Positions 32,703 to 45,232 of a stretch of DNA of 64,000 bases are shown in pieces; position 1 is the first letter of the stretch; each line of letters begins with the position of its first letter. Source of the stretch: Symbiodinium natans (taxonomy: Eukaryota > Sar > Dinophyceae > Suessiales > Symbiodiniaceae); the NCBI GenBank assembly GCA_905221605.1, contig CAJNDS010002850.1, positions 116,739-180,738 of the forward strand. Reading direction: 5' to 3'. The notes under the pieces were generated by a model, which did not search any database, had not been told where the DNA came from, and worked only from the letters and a program-made list of their open reading frames with translations. The translations under genes were made by a program, and so were the position numbers.

Positions 32703-35065
32703 TTACGGTTGAGGCCAAAGGCCGTAGTCCCGCCCCATCACCCAAGAAGCCTCCAGGTGGGTGAAGCTCTTTACAGGGATGTGCCAAGCCTCCCACGTCT
32801 TCTCCTGAGAAGTCCCTACTTGAAGGGATTTGGGGTGTAGGGTTTGGGGGTTTAGGCGTTTAGGAGTTTGGGGTTCAGGGTTTAAGAAGGGTTGAGGGAG
32901 CTCAGGGTTTAGGGTGAAGGGGCCTGAGTACCAAAATAAGGTTGTTGTGGGGTTAATAGAGTATACTTACATAGAAACACAATGAGTAACCATTCCGACC
33001 CCCCAAAGTACTAGAAGGGGGTTATGGTTTTAAGGGTTTTGGGATAGGGTTTAGGGTTTCAGGGTTCTAGGGGATTGGGATTTCGACTCTCACAAGGCCG
33101 GCAAGGCATCGGTTGGTGGTCCACGGCCACGGGTTTGTTGTGATACTGACGAAGTCTCTTTCGACCACAGGATTTAGGATTTGGGGTTTTTTCGGCGGTT
33201 CAGGTAGGGTCAAGGGTTTGGTAACTGTAGTTGTAACAATCATCAAAGCACACCTGCGTAGAAATGCCGGGGGCCTGTTGACCTGGCCTCTACATGAGAG
33301 TTCCGAGACCAAGCTATGCTGAAAAGAAGGGGGTCTTTGAGTGCTGTATTTATCGGCTTTCAAGCTCCCTAAACCATAAACCCTAAAGGCCATAAAGCCA
33401 TGAAGAAGACCTCATCCCTCAAGAGCCCCGAGCCAGATTCCCAAAGAATGGGCCCCACGTTTTGATGGCTGAGGCTCGAGGAGGCGTTGAAGAAGGGTCT
33501 CCTGTTCTCAGTCTTCGGGGTTCGGCTCTCAAACCCCGGGTTTGGGGCTTCATTCGGGTTTTGGGTTGAGGGTCTAGGGGTTTGGGGGTTTAGAGGTTTT
33601 GGGTTTAGGGGTTTTAGGGGTTTAGGAGTTTTAGACCTCTGCACGAACTCAGATAGTCTACGGCCTGAGGCAATCATCGAGCCCATGGGAAGAAGTGCTC
33701 GCTTGATCATATCTCCCCCTCTGCGTGACAAGCACCACACGCCTCAGTGTCGTTGTAGAGCGGCTCGAGACCACAACGACGAGCAGTCTTGATGAGGTCC
33801 GACCGAGTCATGCTGTGCCATGACACCACAGCCTTCGGGCTGGACAAAAGCAACTTCGAGGCAGGGCTGAGGCCGTTGTTGGTGGTTGCTACGCTGGCAT
33901 GCCCTGTCATGCTAGGCCGCGTAAGACGATCCTTCCGTGTGAGTTGGCTGCTCCATGATCGCGAGATCATGCGAAATTGGGGGAAACCTAAACCCCAATA
34001 GGTTCCCGAAGCCTAAACGCCAGACAGCGCCTGCAGAAAGAGCGCCAGCTCTGCCCCGGTGGCACCGGGCGGAGGTGCCACGCCCATCTGGCGGCAACGA
34101 CGAGATAGCCTCGGGGGGAGCGGGCTTTAGGGAATACAAGGTGCAGCGAAACATGTTGCAGATGTAGGCTGAAATCTATAGGGCCTAGGTTTGGAGTCTG
34201 AAATCTAGGATGTAGGGCTCAGTGTTTCTTGGTCCTGTAGATGTTATGCTGCCTGAAGCCTACCTAGAACTACGATCTTGGGGTCTACATAAGCTCCATT
34301 ATAAGTTTGTTTGCATGATCCGTGCATGCTGCGGAGATGTGTCTGAGTCCATGCACCAAGAGATACACAGGCTAAAACCTCCGACGCCATAGTAGTCACA
34401 CAGTGTGACCCGGACCCTGGTACCTGACAAAAGACTTCAGCCTAAAGATTAAACTGTTAAACCCCTATTGTATTTTAAACCCTGAACTTTAAACTTTCTT
34501 GTCAGAGGACTCCCCTACGCGCCTCGATCTGCCATAACCCTAAACACCAAATCTCAAAACTTCTCAACCCTAAACACTAACCCCTAAACCCCCGAAGTGC
34601 TTTCTAAGTTGGGGTGTTCGGGAGAGGGCTTGAGAAGTTCTTGATCTCGTACCTTCCAAACCGGCTCTGGGACAGTTTGAGAGTGGTTTAGGTCTAGATG
34701 GGGCGCGAGATTCAACCGGCAAAGTGTTTCGGAAGGCAGTGTAGCGTAGAGCGATAGAGTCTGATCGGGAAAATGTTATCGAAAGTAACGGCATTGCAAC
34801 CCGGGGCCCGCGGGCCCGTTGATCTTCTTCAAAAGAGACACGGCCCCTCTCCCCCCCCTGCAACTGGGGCCCTAAACCCTGAAATAACCAGAAAGCCGAA
34901 ACCCTAAACCCTAAACCTAAACTCTAAACCCGATAACCCGAAACCCTAAACTCCCTGCAACCTCGGAACTCCTCTCGCAAGCTGAGCTCTGTCGCGATCT
35001 TGAGGTGCCTCGGCTGCTTTTCATCCAAGCAAAGATCTGGAGCCTATACAAAGCGTGCCCCTATC
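32703..35065. other. Unique mosaic, no gene recognised
   Basis: Telomere-like scraps (TTTAGG/GGGGTTT) recur at 32840-32900, 33030-33065, 33560-33630 and 34880-34950. A minus frame at 33707-33970 has a coding-looking tail (RSDLIKTARRCGLEPLYND) but no recognised family. Other open frames overlap on both strands. Confidence 0.35.
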
Positions 35066-35206
35066 ATATAAGATCGGGTCCCTTGGGTAAGGAGAGTATG
35101 TAAGTTTAGGTGTTTTTCAGGGAGAGGCTATGTAAGATCAGGTCGTGTGGGTAAGGAGAGTACGTAACCTTTGGTGTTTTTCAGGGAGAGGCTTCGTAAG
35201 AGCAGG
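35066..35206 (+). repeat. Repeats of about 65 bp containing GTAAG and TTTTTCAG words
   Basis: Two close copies and part of a third share GGGTAAGGAGAGTA, then GGTGTTTTTCAGGGAGAGGC, then GTAAGA. The words resemble donor and acceptor splice signals, but no coding sequence is evident between them. Confidence 0.7.
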
Positions 35207-35326
35207 CTGCCTGACTTCTAAGTTCTGGTGTTTTTTGGCAGATGCTGCATGGGTCTCCTGCACAGGTTTGTGCGGGCTTCAACACGGGTCTTCTACGGGG
35301 ACCCTTGGCAACTTGCGGGCTGCTTA

Positions 35327-35445
35327 CGTGCCACTTACGTGCCACTTACCACTTACGCGCCACTTACGGCCACTTACGTGCCGCTTACATGCCACTTACA
35401 TGCTGTTACATGCCGCTCAGGCCACTTGCGAACTTACGGGCCCCT
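35327..35445 (+). repeat. CCACTTACGTG minisatellite
   Basis: About ten degenerate units of 10-12 bp with the core CCACTTACGTG or CCGCTTACATG. The open frames over it are repeat artefacts. Confidence 0.85.
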
Positions 35446-37825
35446 CATGGGCCTTCGCGCCACTTACAAGCCTATATAGAGCCATTCGCGAGCCACTTAC
35501 GGGCCTCTGGCTGCTTCGAGCCTTCTGCGGACCTGGTCTTGGAGTTCGAGCGACGAGAGCTTGCTTGACGAATGCTGCGCCCGTTCGACTGACAAAAAAA
35601 CGGGGCCCTGACAAACCCTGGATCGGGTTGAATTCTCACGAGAGCTTACTCAAAGACAGGGTCGACGCAAAAACATGCTTACACAGGATAGCCAAGCCTC
35701 AGCCCTTTTTGACCTTACAAGCTTCTCATTTGCTCTTCCCCGAGACATCCCCTCACATGTGCCTCACATGCCACTCGCCAGCCACTCACCAACCCAACCG
35801 CAACCTCTTATATGATAGGGGCACGCATTTTATAGGCACCTGATCATCCCCTTGATTTCACCACAGGCATTTTCAGAGATACTTGTAGTTAGGGTTGCCC
35901 AAGTTTCAGGAACACATGGCAGGGAAATGTGCAAAAAAACAACATGCTAGACTTGGGCTGCAACATCCTTGGGTCCTTGTAGTGAGTACTGCATGGCTCG
36001 AAGTCGCTGCAACACGTCCGCGCACACCACGCAGCTCAGCCCCCGGCTCTTGCCAGCCCGCGACAATCTTCTGCTGAACTTTGCCTCTGCACGTGGATGG
36101 TTTTGAGGCCACAAAACCACCCTAAGCCCGAAATCCTAAGCCGAGAACCCGGAGCCCCAAACCCTGATACACGCCTCGGAGACCAATCGGGCCCTCTTCG
36201 ACACACTCCTCGGACCTGAGTCCCATATGCCACATGTCTGAGTGGTATATGCTTGCTTGTGCACAAGAAGTCACAGGAAATGGACATTGGGATGTTCGGC
36301 TTTATATAACAGTCCTGAATAGGGGTCATAGTGCTTGTGCAACGACCGGAAGGATGTCCCCACATTGGGCCCTCAAATGGTTTGGACCGGTCAATCAAAG
36401 AAGCGCATGCAGTTCTCAGTGCCAGTACGACCCTCCCCGAGACCCACAACACAGTAGGCCGGCCGGGCCCCGGACCTTGATCGTCGGTCACAACCTGCGC
36501 TCACTATGGCTGGCAACTGTGCTGTCAAACATCCGCGAATTGCTGCAGTCAGCGGGATTTTGCACAGATCTCTTGCCCTCGTGTCCTTGTTCTGGCGGTT
36601 CGTGGGGAAATGGGCCCGCCAGTGCCTGTGGGCAAGCTAGCTCACATGACGAGTGGAACCACATGGCGTATGATGGCTTCGTTGTCCATGACACTTGTGC
36701 CCGAGCCTGTTCTGAACTTTTGCGGCCCCGGCGCCGCTTGCGAGGCTCATTGGCCTTGCATTTCACATCCGTGCAGTCGGACCTGCCGTGCTTCAAGGGT
36801 CGGCATGTGCAGGCGCGTGCTAACACCATGTCAAGGGCAAGTCGGCCATGGAGCTTTTGGCCAGTCCTACTTGTGATTTAATGGAAGCGCGATCTTACAA
36901 GCCCACCTCGGCACCACGCCGGCAGCCGCGCAAAGCGCATCAAGGGTTTCGGCCGCGAATCGCTTTTGGCCGCTGACTTCCAGCGCCCTGGGTGCAGTGA
37001 GTCGTGTTGGCTCAGAAATTGCCCGCGGGAAATCGTTTTGGGCAAGCGGCTGATTCAACGATTTGCTCTGCAAGGCCACCATCAGCTCCGGAATGCTTCT
37101 TATGCCTCAGCCGCTGGCAGCTCCCAGCACCCCAAGTAGAACATGTAGAAGCACCGGAATCCACCTTTTGTTTAAAATCCACTGGGCCAATCGCCAATGC
37201 GCTCCAGCTTCGCTTCGACTGCCTCGATATCCTGGAGCACAACATGCTGGACAGTCGGTCACAATGTTCATGGTTGGGTGAACATCAACGGACCGAACCT
37301 AACACCGAATTCTTTTCCGAAGCACACGAACTACAAGTTCTTGCTGATGAACTTCAAGGGGAGGTTCGCTTTTCCGGCTTGGGTCCACGTCCAGAAGCAA
37401 TTTCTCGCACGCCCCCCCGCACCCAGCACACCTCCCACACCACCCACCCCAGTAGCAAAGGCACGCAAGAGCCAAACAAGACCATGAACTATACAATTGC
37501 ATAAAACGCATACGAGCTTACTTTTATTCTAACAACAGGTACAGGAATATTGACAATGATAATAATGTTTTTTACACACCATTATAATGATAATGGTACT
37601 GGTCATGAGAATGCTAATGATCGCCAAACTAGGAAAATGCCTTTTGTTTCTCATTTAGGACGAAAGTGCTCGGGCAAGCTAGGGCAAGCCCCAACTTTAA
37701 AAATATCGTTCCACAGACCTTGCCGTTGTCCACACACCCCGACCCCCAAGCCGCAGCATGCTCCTTCTCGGGTGTGTGTTGAGGGGGTTAAAGAGGGGGG
37801 TGGGGGGTAAGGGGGTTTTACCAGT
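35446..37825. other. Unique region, no gene recognised
   Basis: Open frames up to 216 codons (36234-36881 plus) and 166 codons (37004-37504 plus) lack motifs, and the opposite strand is also open. From about 36.2 kb the GC content rises and telomere-type repeats vanish, marking a change of sequence type. Confidence 0.35.
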
Positions 37826-37866
37826 TTAGGGTTTAAAGTTTAAGGTTTAGGGTTTAGGGTTTGGGG
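37826..37866 (+). repeat. Short TTTAGGG block
   Basis: A few degenerate units; the last telomere-type block before a gap of about 10 kb. Confidence 0.8.
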
Positions 37867-38599
37867 GGTTACCATTCGAACTTCCTGGGTCACCCATGCC
37901 ATCTTCACTTGCATTGGGGCATAGCTTTCAAACCCTTTACGCCAACCGTGACGCAACTGACGATTGCGTGAGTAGACAAGGTCCTTGCAACGCCAGTTGG
38001 GACGCGCCAACTGCAGCAACGCCCGCAGGCGTTGTTCTGATGTTACCGCCATTGCCATGGACAATGAGCAACTTGTGGCCCATGAAGCAACAACAAACTC
38101 TGCGTCACCTTTTCGCAGCTACATTTCAGCAAGTGCAACGATCTGCAACGAGTACGGTTGTGAAAAACACGGGCATGTTGCCCCTGATGCGCCTGCATTA
38201 CCTGTTTGTGCCTGGCTTGTAACAAATGAACCAGAAGGCCGGGACTGCAGACAAACAAATCGCAGTCAGCACAAGTCAAAACGTCATGTGCAATCGCCTA
38301 CGCAATCACAATTCAGTTTATTCAGGAATCATTCAAGTACACTTTTGCCACTTCGTGGGCAGGTCCGAGTCCAGTCAGTATTTGGGTCATGGCAGGAACT
38401 TTGGTTTCAGAGTCACTTTTCCATACTTTTTCCATGTGAAATACACGCATGCTGGGGGGTCAGAATCGGTGTTTTTTGGTTTTGTGGGCATTTCATTGGC
38501 TCTCCGGACACATTTTGCGTTGGGCACTTCAGGACAGTGAGTCTGAAACAGTCTGGAATCGCGACGGCGGGCATCGAGCAAGGCGATGGACTTGGGCCA

Positions 38600-40594
38600 C
38601 TTTGAAGCGTCAAGACACGCCTGCGCAAGGTGTCCTCCAAGTTAATGTCATCCAAACTTTCAACATCAACTCGAAGCCCGCTTCCGCGGACACTGCACGA
38701 CGTTCAGGGTGGTAGGGGCGGAGGGCTGGGCTTGAAGCTGGGGGGCGTCGCCTTGGAATCCAGCCGGCAGGGACAGGGAAGCGGCACACTCCCGGTCACT
38801 GCGTCGGCCACGGCCATGTGCGCGGCGTTCCGACTCCACTACAGACTCTTCGGCGAGTGCGACATATGCACCAGACTCTTGGGCGAGGCGTTGGCGCCCA
38901 CAGCCCTGGGGGCGAGCATAGTGGAGAAGCTGCGGGTGGCTCTGTGGACTCGAGCAAAGCTTCTGAACCGGTGCAAGCAGATAACCGTCTGACTCGCGAA
39001 GTTGTCGGACAGCCCATCCGACATGGACCCGAGCGCCGCCCGGCAAGCATGCGCGTTCAAGCCGCTCTGTAGACTCAACGTCCGCATAATGTCCGCATTG
39101 TCCCGCGTGTCCAAGTGAGTGGGTGCAGCACCGGTGGGCTGATAAGCCGTTCGGGCGCGGACGGCAGGTGGGCCGAAAAGCAGCGTCGGACCTCCTGCGA
39201 TAATGACCCTCATGCTCCCCCGCAATTGCGGGGGACGTGACGCGTACCAGTCGCGGCCCAAACCCATCTTTTTATATCTTTCCCGAAAACGGTGGAGCCA
39301 GGAGGACAACTGCACGGACGACGCGACAGCGCGTTCCACATGCGCGACAGCAGCGGCAAGCATCTTGTAGGGGTAGGAGGAAAAAAAAAACCCGCGAGGG
39401 GTATTAGGCGCCGATCACAGCATGCGCATGCCACACGCAGGGGAGAGCATGCCAACAATAGCGGCACATAGAAGGGGGATTTCCTGCCCACGATAGATGG
39501 GAGCGCAAGTGGCTCAGCTGTCACAAAACGTTGGCAGCGGGCGTGCTTGGTGTATTCTCAGGGAGGTCCGCCGGCCGCTCTTCAGGTACGGGCGTAAACG
39601 GCCGCGATGCGAGAGCCAAAGCGCGCGTGTAGAGAACGCATGCTGGTGGGGCGAGCAGGCGCGTTGGAAGTGGGAGGCGAACTGCTGTGGGTGCGTCCGC
39701 GCCACCAGCAAATATCGCCGACGACTAGACCACGTGTCCTGCATGATCTTGCACACAACGACAATGCGCCCAACAGCAATAGCTGCGATGGGCTTGGGCA
39801 CATGGGCTTGGGCACGTGTGCACGGGCGAGCATGTTAGCAATGTCGGCCTGCGAAGCCTCCTCGTCGTCAAGCGCGGGGCACGGGGCGCAGGGCGGGTGT
39901 CCGGCTGGTACTCTCGAGCACGTCGGGCCCGAGTGGGCGGTAGGGCTGGGGTCGCTGAGTTACTGCCAGGTCTCGTGGGTGGCTGATGTGGCTGGGGCGA
40001 GGAGCTCGCCGTAACAATGGCTTGACGTGCGTCCGACAACTCGCCCCAATGAACCGAGCTGCATGGCACGTTCAGCGCGGCGCTCGGGGGAGTCAGACGC
40101 TTGGTGGGTAGTCCGACGGCCGCTGGCAGCTTCCAGGCGCGGGTGCACATCATGGGCATCGCGGATCAGCCGCAAAGCGACGCCGATGGCACGGAGGAGC
40201 AAGGCTCTGCAGAATCGGGGGCCCTCAACAGCGTGCATGGTTGCGTAACAAGGTCCGGGTTCGAGAAATTGTTGAAACTGGCCAGGGCTGCTTGCCAAAT
40301 CCGCAGGGAGTGGGTGCGACTCGGGGTGGGGCAGCAGGCCCGTGCGAGCCGTGCTCACCGACGAGGCGGCCACACGCCGGGATGGTTTCCCCGAAAGCAA
40401 CGCCGCGCGGCCAGCGGAAGTGGCAGGCGAAGGCGTCGCCTCAGCGCGACTTGCATCATCTCCGGGGAAAAGCGTAGTGTGGGGGTCACTTGGGGTGGCC
40501 GTGAGGGCTTGGAGCCCAACCTGTGAACGCGGAAGGCAGAAACACGCGGTCCCTGAATCACAGGGGGGGTTTCGTTCGACCTAACCGTCGCCAA
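38600..40594 (-). pseudogene. Decayed retroelement ORF fragments
   Basis: The minus strand carries GC-rich, frameshifted scraps that resemble parts of a large RT-bearing ORF family common in Symbiodinium-like genomes. These are a Leu/Arg-rich stretch at 40420-40500 (RFSPEMMQVALRRRLRLPLP) and a stretch near 40020-40110 (QLGSLGRVVGR, LAPATSATHETW). No catalytic RT motif is visible. Recognition is from memory of the family and is uncertain. The plus strand is also open in places because of the GC content. Confidence 0.35.
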
Positions 40595-40698
40595 CCGCTA
40601 CAGACGCAGTGGCAGGCGACTGGGGCTCGCTGGTCCAGCGAGATCGAGCAAAATGATCACAAACAGCATGTTTACATCTCGTGAACATGAACATCACA

Positions 40699-40704
40699 CC
40701 CACC

Positions 40705-40760
<56 letters not shown>
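40699..40760 (+). repeat. (CA)n microsatellite
   Basis: About 28 CA dinucleotides. Confidence 0.98.
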
Positions 40761-40761
<1 letters not shown>

Positions 40762-41083
40762 CGAAAATTTAAAAGCGAACTTCAAAACGAAACATTGCCC
40801 TATAAAGCATAGCACACACGCGGAGATCGTCAGCAAGTGACGGCGCTGCGGCCGCTGCGGGCACCGCCCCATGTAGGCCTCCAAAAGGATGGACTGGGTT
40901 GCCGCCAAAACATAACCGTGCCCTCGACAAATGGAGCGCATGTGGCTCAGCTGTCGCAAAATCGGCATGCCCTCGCAATCCCTGGCAGGCAGTTGGCCGC
41001 GGGTGGCTTTTTCCCGAAAGCTTCAGCGCAGGCTTCTTCGAAGAAAAAAACGTTCGCCCAAGCACACCAGCTTACCTACCACA

Positions 41084-41240
41084 TCCTACCACCACCACAT
41101 TACTATCACCACACTGATCACGACGCTGCCACCACCACATTAGCACCACCACACTTCCATCACTACACTATCCCACCACACTACCATCACTACACGACCC
41201 ACCACGCTACCACCACCACACTACCATCACCACAGTGCTA
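41084..41240 (+). repeat. CAC/TAC trinucleotide-rich repeat
   Basis: Imperfect repeats of CACCAC, TACCAC and ATCACCACAC words, strongly strand-biased (no G-rich counterpart). Confidence 0.85.
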
Positions 41241-41332
41241 TCTCGGCTGCATTGCTTCTGCACGCTGTCTATTAAGTTCTCTCTTGTTTCTGAGGCTGGG
41301 GTGGGTTTTCGCCGCGGCTAGCGCGATGCACC

Positions 41333-41722
41333 CCTCTGCGGGGATCGTGCGTGTCGGAGCGCCCTCGCTGTGCGTTTTCGCACCTTTTGAAACTGAACCG
41401 CACACCCTTTGAAGGGATCGTGCGTGTCGGAGCGCTACCGCTGTGCGTTTTCGCACATTTTGGAACTGAACCGTGCACCCTCTGCGGGATCGTGCGTATC
41501 GGAGCGCTCCTGCTGTGTTTTTTTGCGTATTCTCGAGTGGTCTGTTGAACCCCTGCGGGGATCGTGCGTGTCGGAGCGCTCCCGCTGTGCGTTTTCGCAC
41601 AATTTGGAACTGAACCGCGCACCCTCTGCGGGGATCGTGCGGGGATCGTGCGTGTCGGAGTGCTCCCACTGTGCCTTTTTGCGTATTCTTGAGTGGTCTG
41701 TTGAACCCACTGCAGGGATCCT
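41333..41722 (+). repeat. 71-73 bp tandem repeat with two alternating tail types
   Basis: Five copies start near 41337, 41411, 41482, 41553 and 41626, all with the head GGGATCGTGCGTGTCGGAGC. Copies 1, 2 and 4 end with a tail containing GAACTGAACCG. Copies 3 and 5 end with a different tail containing GAGTGGTCTGTTGAACCC. Copy 5 has a 12-base duplication in its head. Confidence 0.9.
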
Positions 41723-41862
41723 CTCTGCCGTCGACACCGCATTGAGACTACACAACCGGTCTACTTCTAGTCTGCTACACCACACCACAGCGCCACGATC
41801 ACTGCACTGACAACACAACCAACTATACGTGTCAGTCGGAGTGCTTTTGGGATAATCGGTGT

Positions 41863-42806
41863 CTAGTTTTGTTTGCACGCCTTGTCTGTTTGCCGAGGAG
41901 GTGTCCAGTCCGTTCTTCTCGCTCTCAGCGGAGAAGGCAGCGCCGGCTCGGCAAACTCGACAACTTCGCTGAGCGTGGGCTGCCCCTCGCAGCCCGGCTG
42001 CGCTGGTGCGCGCCAAATGCCGCCCAGTAGCGTGGACGCAAGCGTGCGTTGCTGCGCGCAACTCAGGACTCCCCACCAGCGGCGCCGCCAGCCTGCCGCA
42101 GCGGCTGCGCCCAGCGCGCAGAGACCGCACGCGAACGAGGCGGCGGAGGAGATCGTGGGCCTCGCAGCCCCATCACCCGCCGACCGTAAATGACAGCACC
42201 ACGAGCCTCTGCAGTCCGGGCCGGGCAAGCTCAGGGTAGTTTACGGCGCCGTGCGACTTCGATGGCCGCCGTCACGATCGCGACTTCCCGGCTGCGGACT
42301 CCCGTCAGCGCGCAGAGGTGACACGAGCGCGACATCGCAGCACAGTGCCTCGCCGCGCCTGGCGGCGCCATACAGGACGAAGTCGAAGCGGCGCCGATCG
42401 TCGGCTGGGATCCCAGCGCCGCTCGCGCCGTCTCGTTGCTGAGGATATTCTGGGGTTGGGTACTCCTCGCCGGCGGGCTGGCGGGGCCCGCGGCCGGCAC
42501 GCCCGTGACGTGCTTCGGCAACGAGCTGAAGCGGCGCTGCTCGTGCTGCGCCAGAAAAATGCATGGCATAAGCATGAACAGCTTCCAGGGTCTCGAGGCT
42601 TCGGTGCTGTTGCGAGCGAACCCGCGGGTTGCCTGCAGCCTGACGGCGCACAGGGCCAAATTAAGCAAGGCCGACGGGGCATCGCGCATAAACACCGGCA
42701 CGTCCTGGATCGCAGGCACCCGGTGCCGTGCACCCTCTGTGATTGCATCGATTCGGGTCTTGTGGTCCACATGTGAAGTCAGCCAGTTCAATAAGTACTG
42801 CCGCAA
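41863..42806 (-). pseudogene. Internally deleted RT-family retroelement
   Basis: Reading down the minus strand, 42806-42520 resembles the N-terminal module of dinoflagellate RT-family ORFs (VPVFMRDAPSALLNLAL, then RPWKLFMLMPCIFL). 42410-42260 matches the module near the end (DRRRFDFVLYGAARRGEAL, then CCDVALVSPL), which has the look of a PD-(D/E)XK-type endonuclease with conserved Asp residues. 42170-41930 matches the C-terminal tail (RRWWGVLSCAQQRTLASTLLG). The RT domain expected between the first two is absent and the modules are in different frames, so this is a dead, deleted copy. Family recognition is from memory. Confidence 0.5.
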
Positions 42807-44079
42807 TTAGAATATGGTCGCTGTAACTTGCTCAAGTCGAGCCGGTCAACAAGAGATTGTCTGCGCCGCCGGATGCAAAAGCACACCCACTGAACGAGCG
42901 TTTGTGACTTCAGCGATGTGGTTCGCCTAACATCAACTCCCTGCGCGCAACTCCACACAGGGTGATGAGCCCAAGGTGCACCTCCGTGGCATAGATTCAA
43001 GCAGGTGGCAACTCTGACAACCAACACCGGTGAAGAAACCCCTGGCCGGATCTTCATCAAAGATCTTGCCGAAGGACATGCAGACTATGATTCACTGCAG
43101 GTTGGGGTTTGTAGTATGCACATCAACAACACTGTCACATCAGCAAGACTCTCTCTGGGATGATATGAGCCCTAGAATCCCTCGAATTGGGATCACAGCC
43201 ACGCCACGCCAGTCCCTGTTGAAGCACGTCGGCCACCCACGAACTTTGTACAGGTTCAGTGCAACCACCAAGCGACTGGTCGCGAACTGACACGTGGTTG
43301 ACTCATTCGGAATGGCTTCTCGACGCTTCTTAGCAGGGCTCGCTAGGAATGCTTCGACGCAGAGTGCGAAGATACGACTTCAAGTGATTCAACGCTTGTT
43401 AGCAGACCTCGGTCGGAATGGATCCCCCCCCATGCACGCACAACGTACGATTTCACACAGGGCGTCGCGACGTTTAGTAAAGTAACCCTAAATGGTGTTT
43501 TCCACACAGGTAACTAACGCATGACGGCATGCGGGCGGCGACTGGGAAACTCCCCGTCGCATTTGCCATTCCGGCGGGCTGGCAGGAAAGGCACGCGCTG
43601 GGGCGCACGACCGCAGCGCCAAATGCGCCAACTAGCGCTGGACACGGGCAGAACTGCTGGCAGGACGACAGGAAGGACCCCTCCATATCCATCTCCCACC
43701 AACTTCAGTTGCAAACACGGCAACTCGGCACCGCGTGAGCCGATTCCGGGCATGTGCAGAGCTTCACTGAGCGAGCAATGCGCATCCCCTCCTATCGGGA
43801 GTTTCCAGCAGCAGCTGCAGCAGCAGCCGCAAAGGGGAAAGGAGGCTAGTGTCGACTGCAACTTACACGCCTCCAGAAACGTTAAGGCGAGGCACCCGCC
43901 TCGCTGCAGACACGCCGGATGCCTCGGCCTTCATATAGTGCTCATATAGTGCATATGCTCACGACGTTCGATTTTGGCCCGCGGTGGCCATCACGACTTT
44001 CCGGGCGCTGCGCTTGATGTTGTTTGTCATGATTGGCTCGCATTGGCTCGCAGTCCCTTGACGCTTCCCTGGGCCGGCG
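42807..44079. other. Unique region, no gene recognised
   Basis: Contains two diverged copies of a segment of about 65 bp with CGACGCTT-TTAGCAG and CGG/CTAGGAATG words (43318-43350 and 43386-43420). A plus frame at 43521-43949 is open for 142 codons, Gln-rich at its end, without a known domain. Confidence 0.35.
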
Positions 44080-44401
44080 ACCCGCAGCTTGTTGAGATTC
44101 GAGCGGCGCTACGCAGGGAATCAACACACAAGTCGGGGAGCTACCGCTCCAACATGCAGCACCTGGTGGGCGCGTTGTCAACCCACTCCGAGGGGAGTCA
44201 AATCGTGACAGGTTTGCGGTGGACAAACCACTCCCTGCCCTGTGTCGGCACGTACGATCTCAACAGCTTGAATGCAATGCTCGACAATGCGGGGGCACTC
44301 ATGCACGCCCTGTTCGCACTCGGCGTGGGCCACAGCAAATTCCAGGTAAACTTGTCGGCCTGTCCGGGGACGTCTACGTGTCTTGTTCATCGAGCACCCT
44401 G
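44080..44401 (+). pseudogene. Exon-like sequence broken by the TIR element
   Basis: The plus frame reads like protein (STHSEGSQIVTGLRWTNHSL, then YDLNSLNAMLDNAGALMHAL) and continues to 44401, where the AT-rich TIR element begins. If the element is ignored, the frame continues past 46893 (CDPLVKIARIRFSRLNDG) to a TGA near 46970. A GT donor (CCAG|GTAAAC at 44345) is an alternative end of the exon. The family is not recognised. Confidence 0.35.
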
Positions 44402-44425
44402 CTTAGATGGGCCCTGTGTTTAGTA
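44402..44425 (+). repeat. Left terminal inverted repeat
   Basis: 24 bp, exact inverse of 46869-46892. Confidence 0.92.
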
Positions 44426-45072
44426 GTAGGACAGATGAGTTATAGTACTTCCTAACAAGTTGTTAGCATGCTATTAAATCATTATAAGTAGTTCTAAATC
44501 ATTATAATCTGTCTAAATAGCTATGAAGGATCGTATAGTTAGTTAAACTTTAACTAAGTGTGTTAAAGTGTTTTCATGATTGGTGCAATTACTAACCATT
44601 TAGCTTGAAAGAGATCAAAGGGTTTAGTTCGATTAGATGAGTTAAGTTAGTGAATTACTAAGTCATTAGTAAAGGAGGTCATTGTTGTTATCTACACTAT
44701 GAAAGTGCGGGATGCACAATGTGGAGCAGCAAACTCATGCATGCTTTACATGGGCTCTCGGATGCAGAAAGTGAATGGGCATCTTGTTTATTCATGTTGG
44801 AAGCTATTTTAATGTGGTTTTGTTCAGCCTTTGCAGGCTATTGCTGCCTTTAATTTTTGAGCATTTGCATGGTTTTTCAAGTGTTTGCTGATGCAGTTGA
44901 GGTGGCACGCAGTTCATGGCTCTTTAGGGCAGAAGCCATGTCGACATGTTTGCATGCAAAGTCTACAAAACTCACATGCATGGCATGCAGAAATGTACAT
45001 GTCATGCATGTGGCATGTGCACCTCACAGCAATTTTGTAAGCCAGCTAAAAGCTGGCATCCTCTAGTTGGCC

Positions 45073-45232
45073 ATGGATGCAAAATCCATTTCAGCCATGG
45101 AGGCCATCAGGGATGACCCTGTGTTGGCTGTCAACTTGAAAGCTGGCAAGATGTTGAACGTGCTGGACAGCTTGGGCTACATCAGGATTCAAAACCTGAA
45201 GCCCAGCCAGCTGCTGGTGCATCCTGACGGCA
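45073..45232 (+). pseudogene. Coding-looking segment within TIR element
   Basis: An ATG in a GCCATGG context opens a frame with normal protein composition (DAKSISAMEAIRDDPVLAVN, then GKMLNVLDSLGYIRIQN, then PSQLLVHPDG). Local GC is higher than in the surrounding AT-rich DNA, and the frame degrades in a C run and TA repeat after 45232. It may be a captured host exon or part of an unrecognised element protein. Confidence 0.4.
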
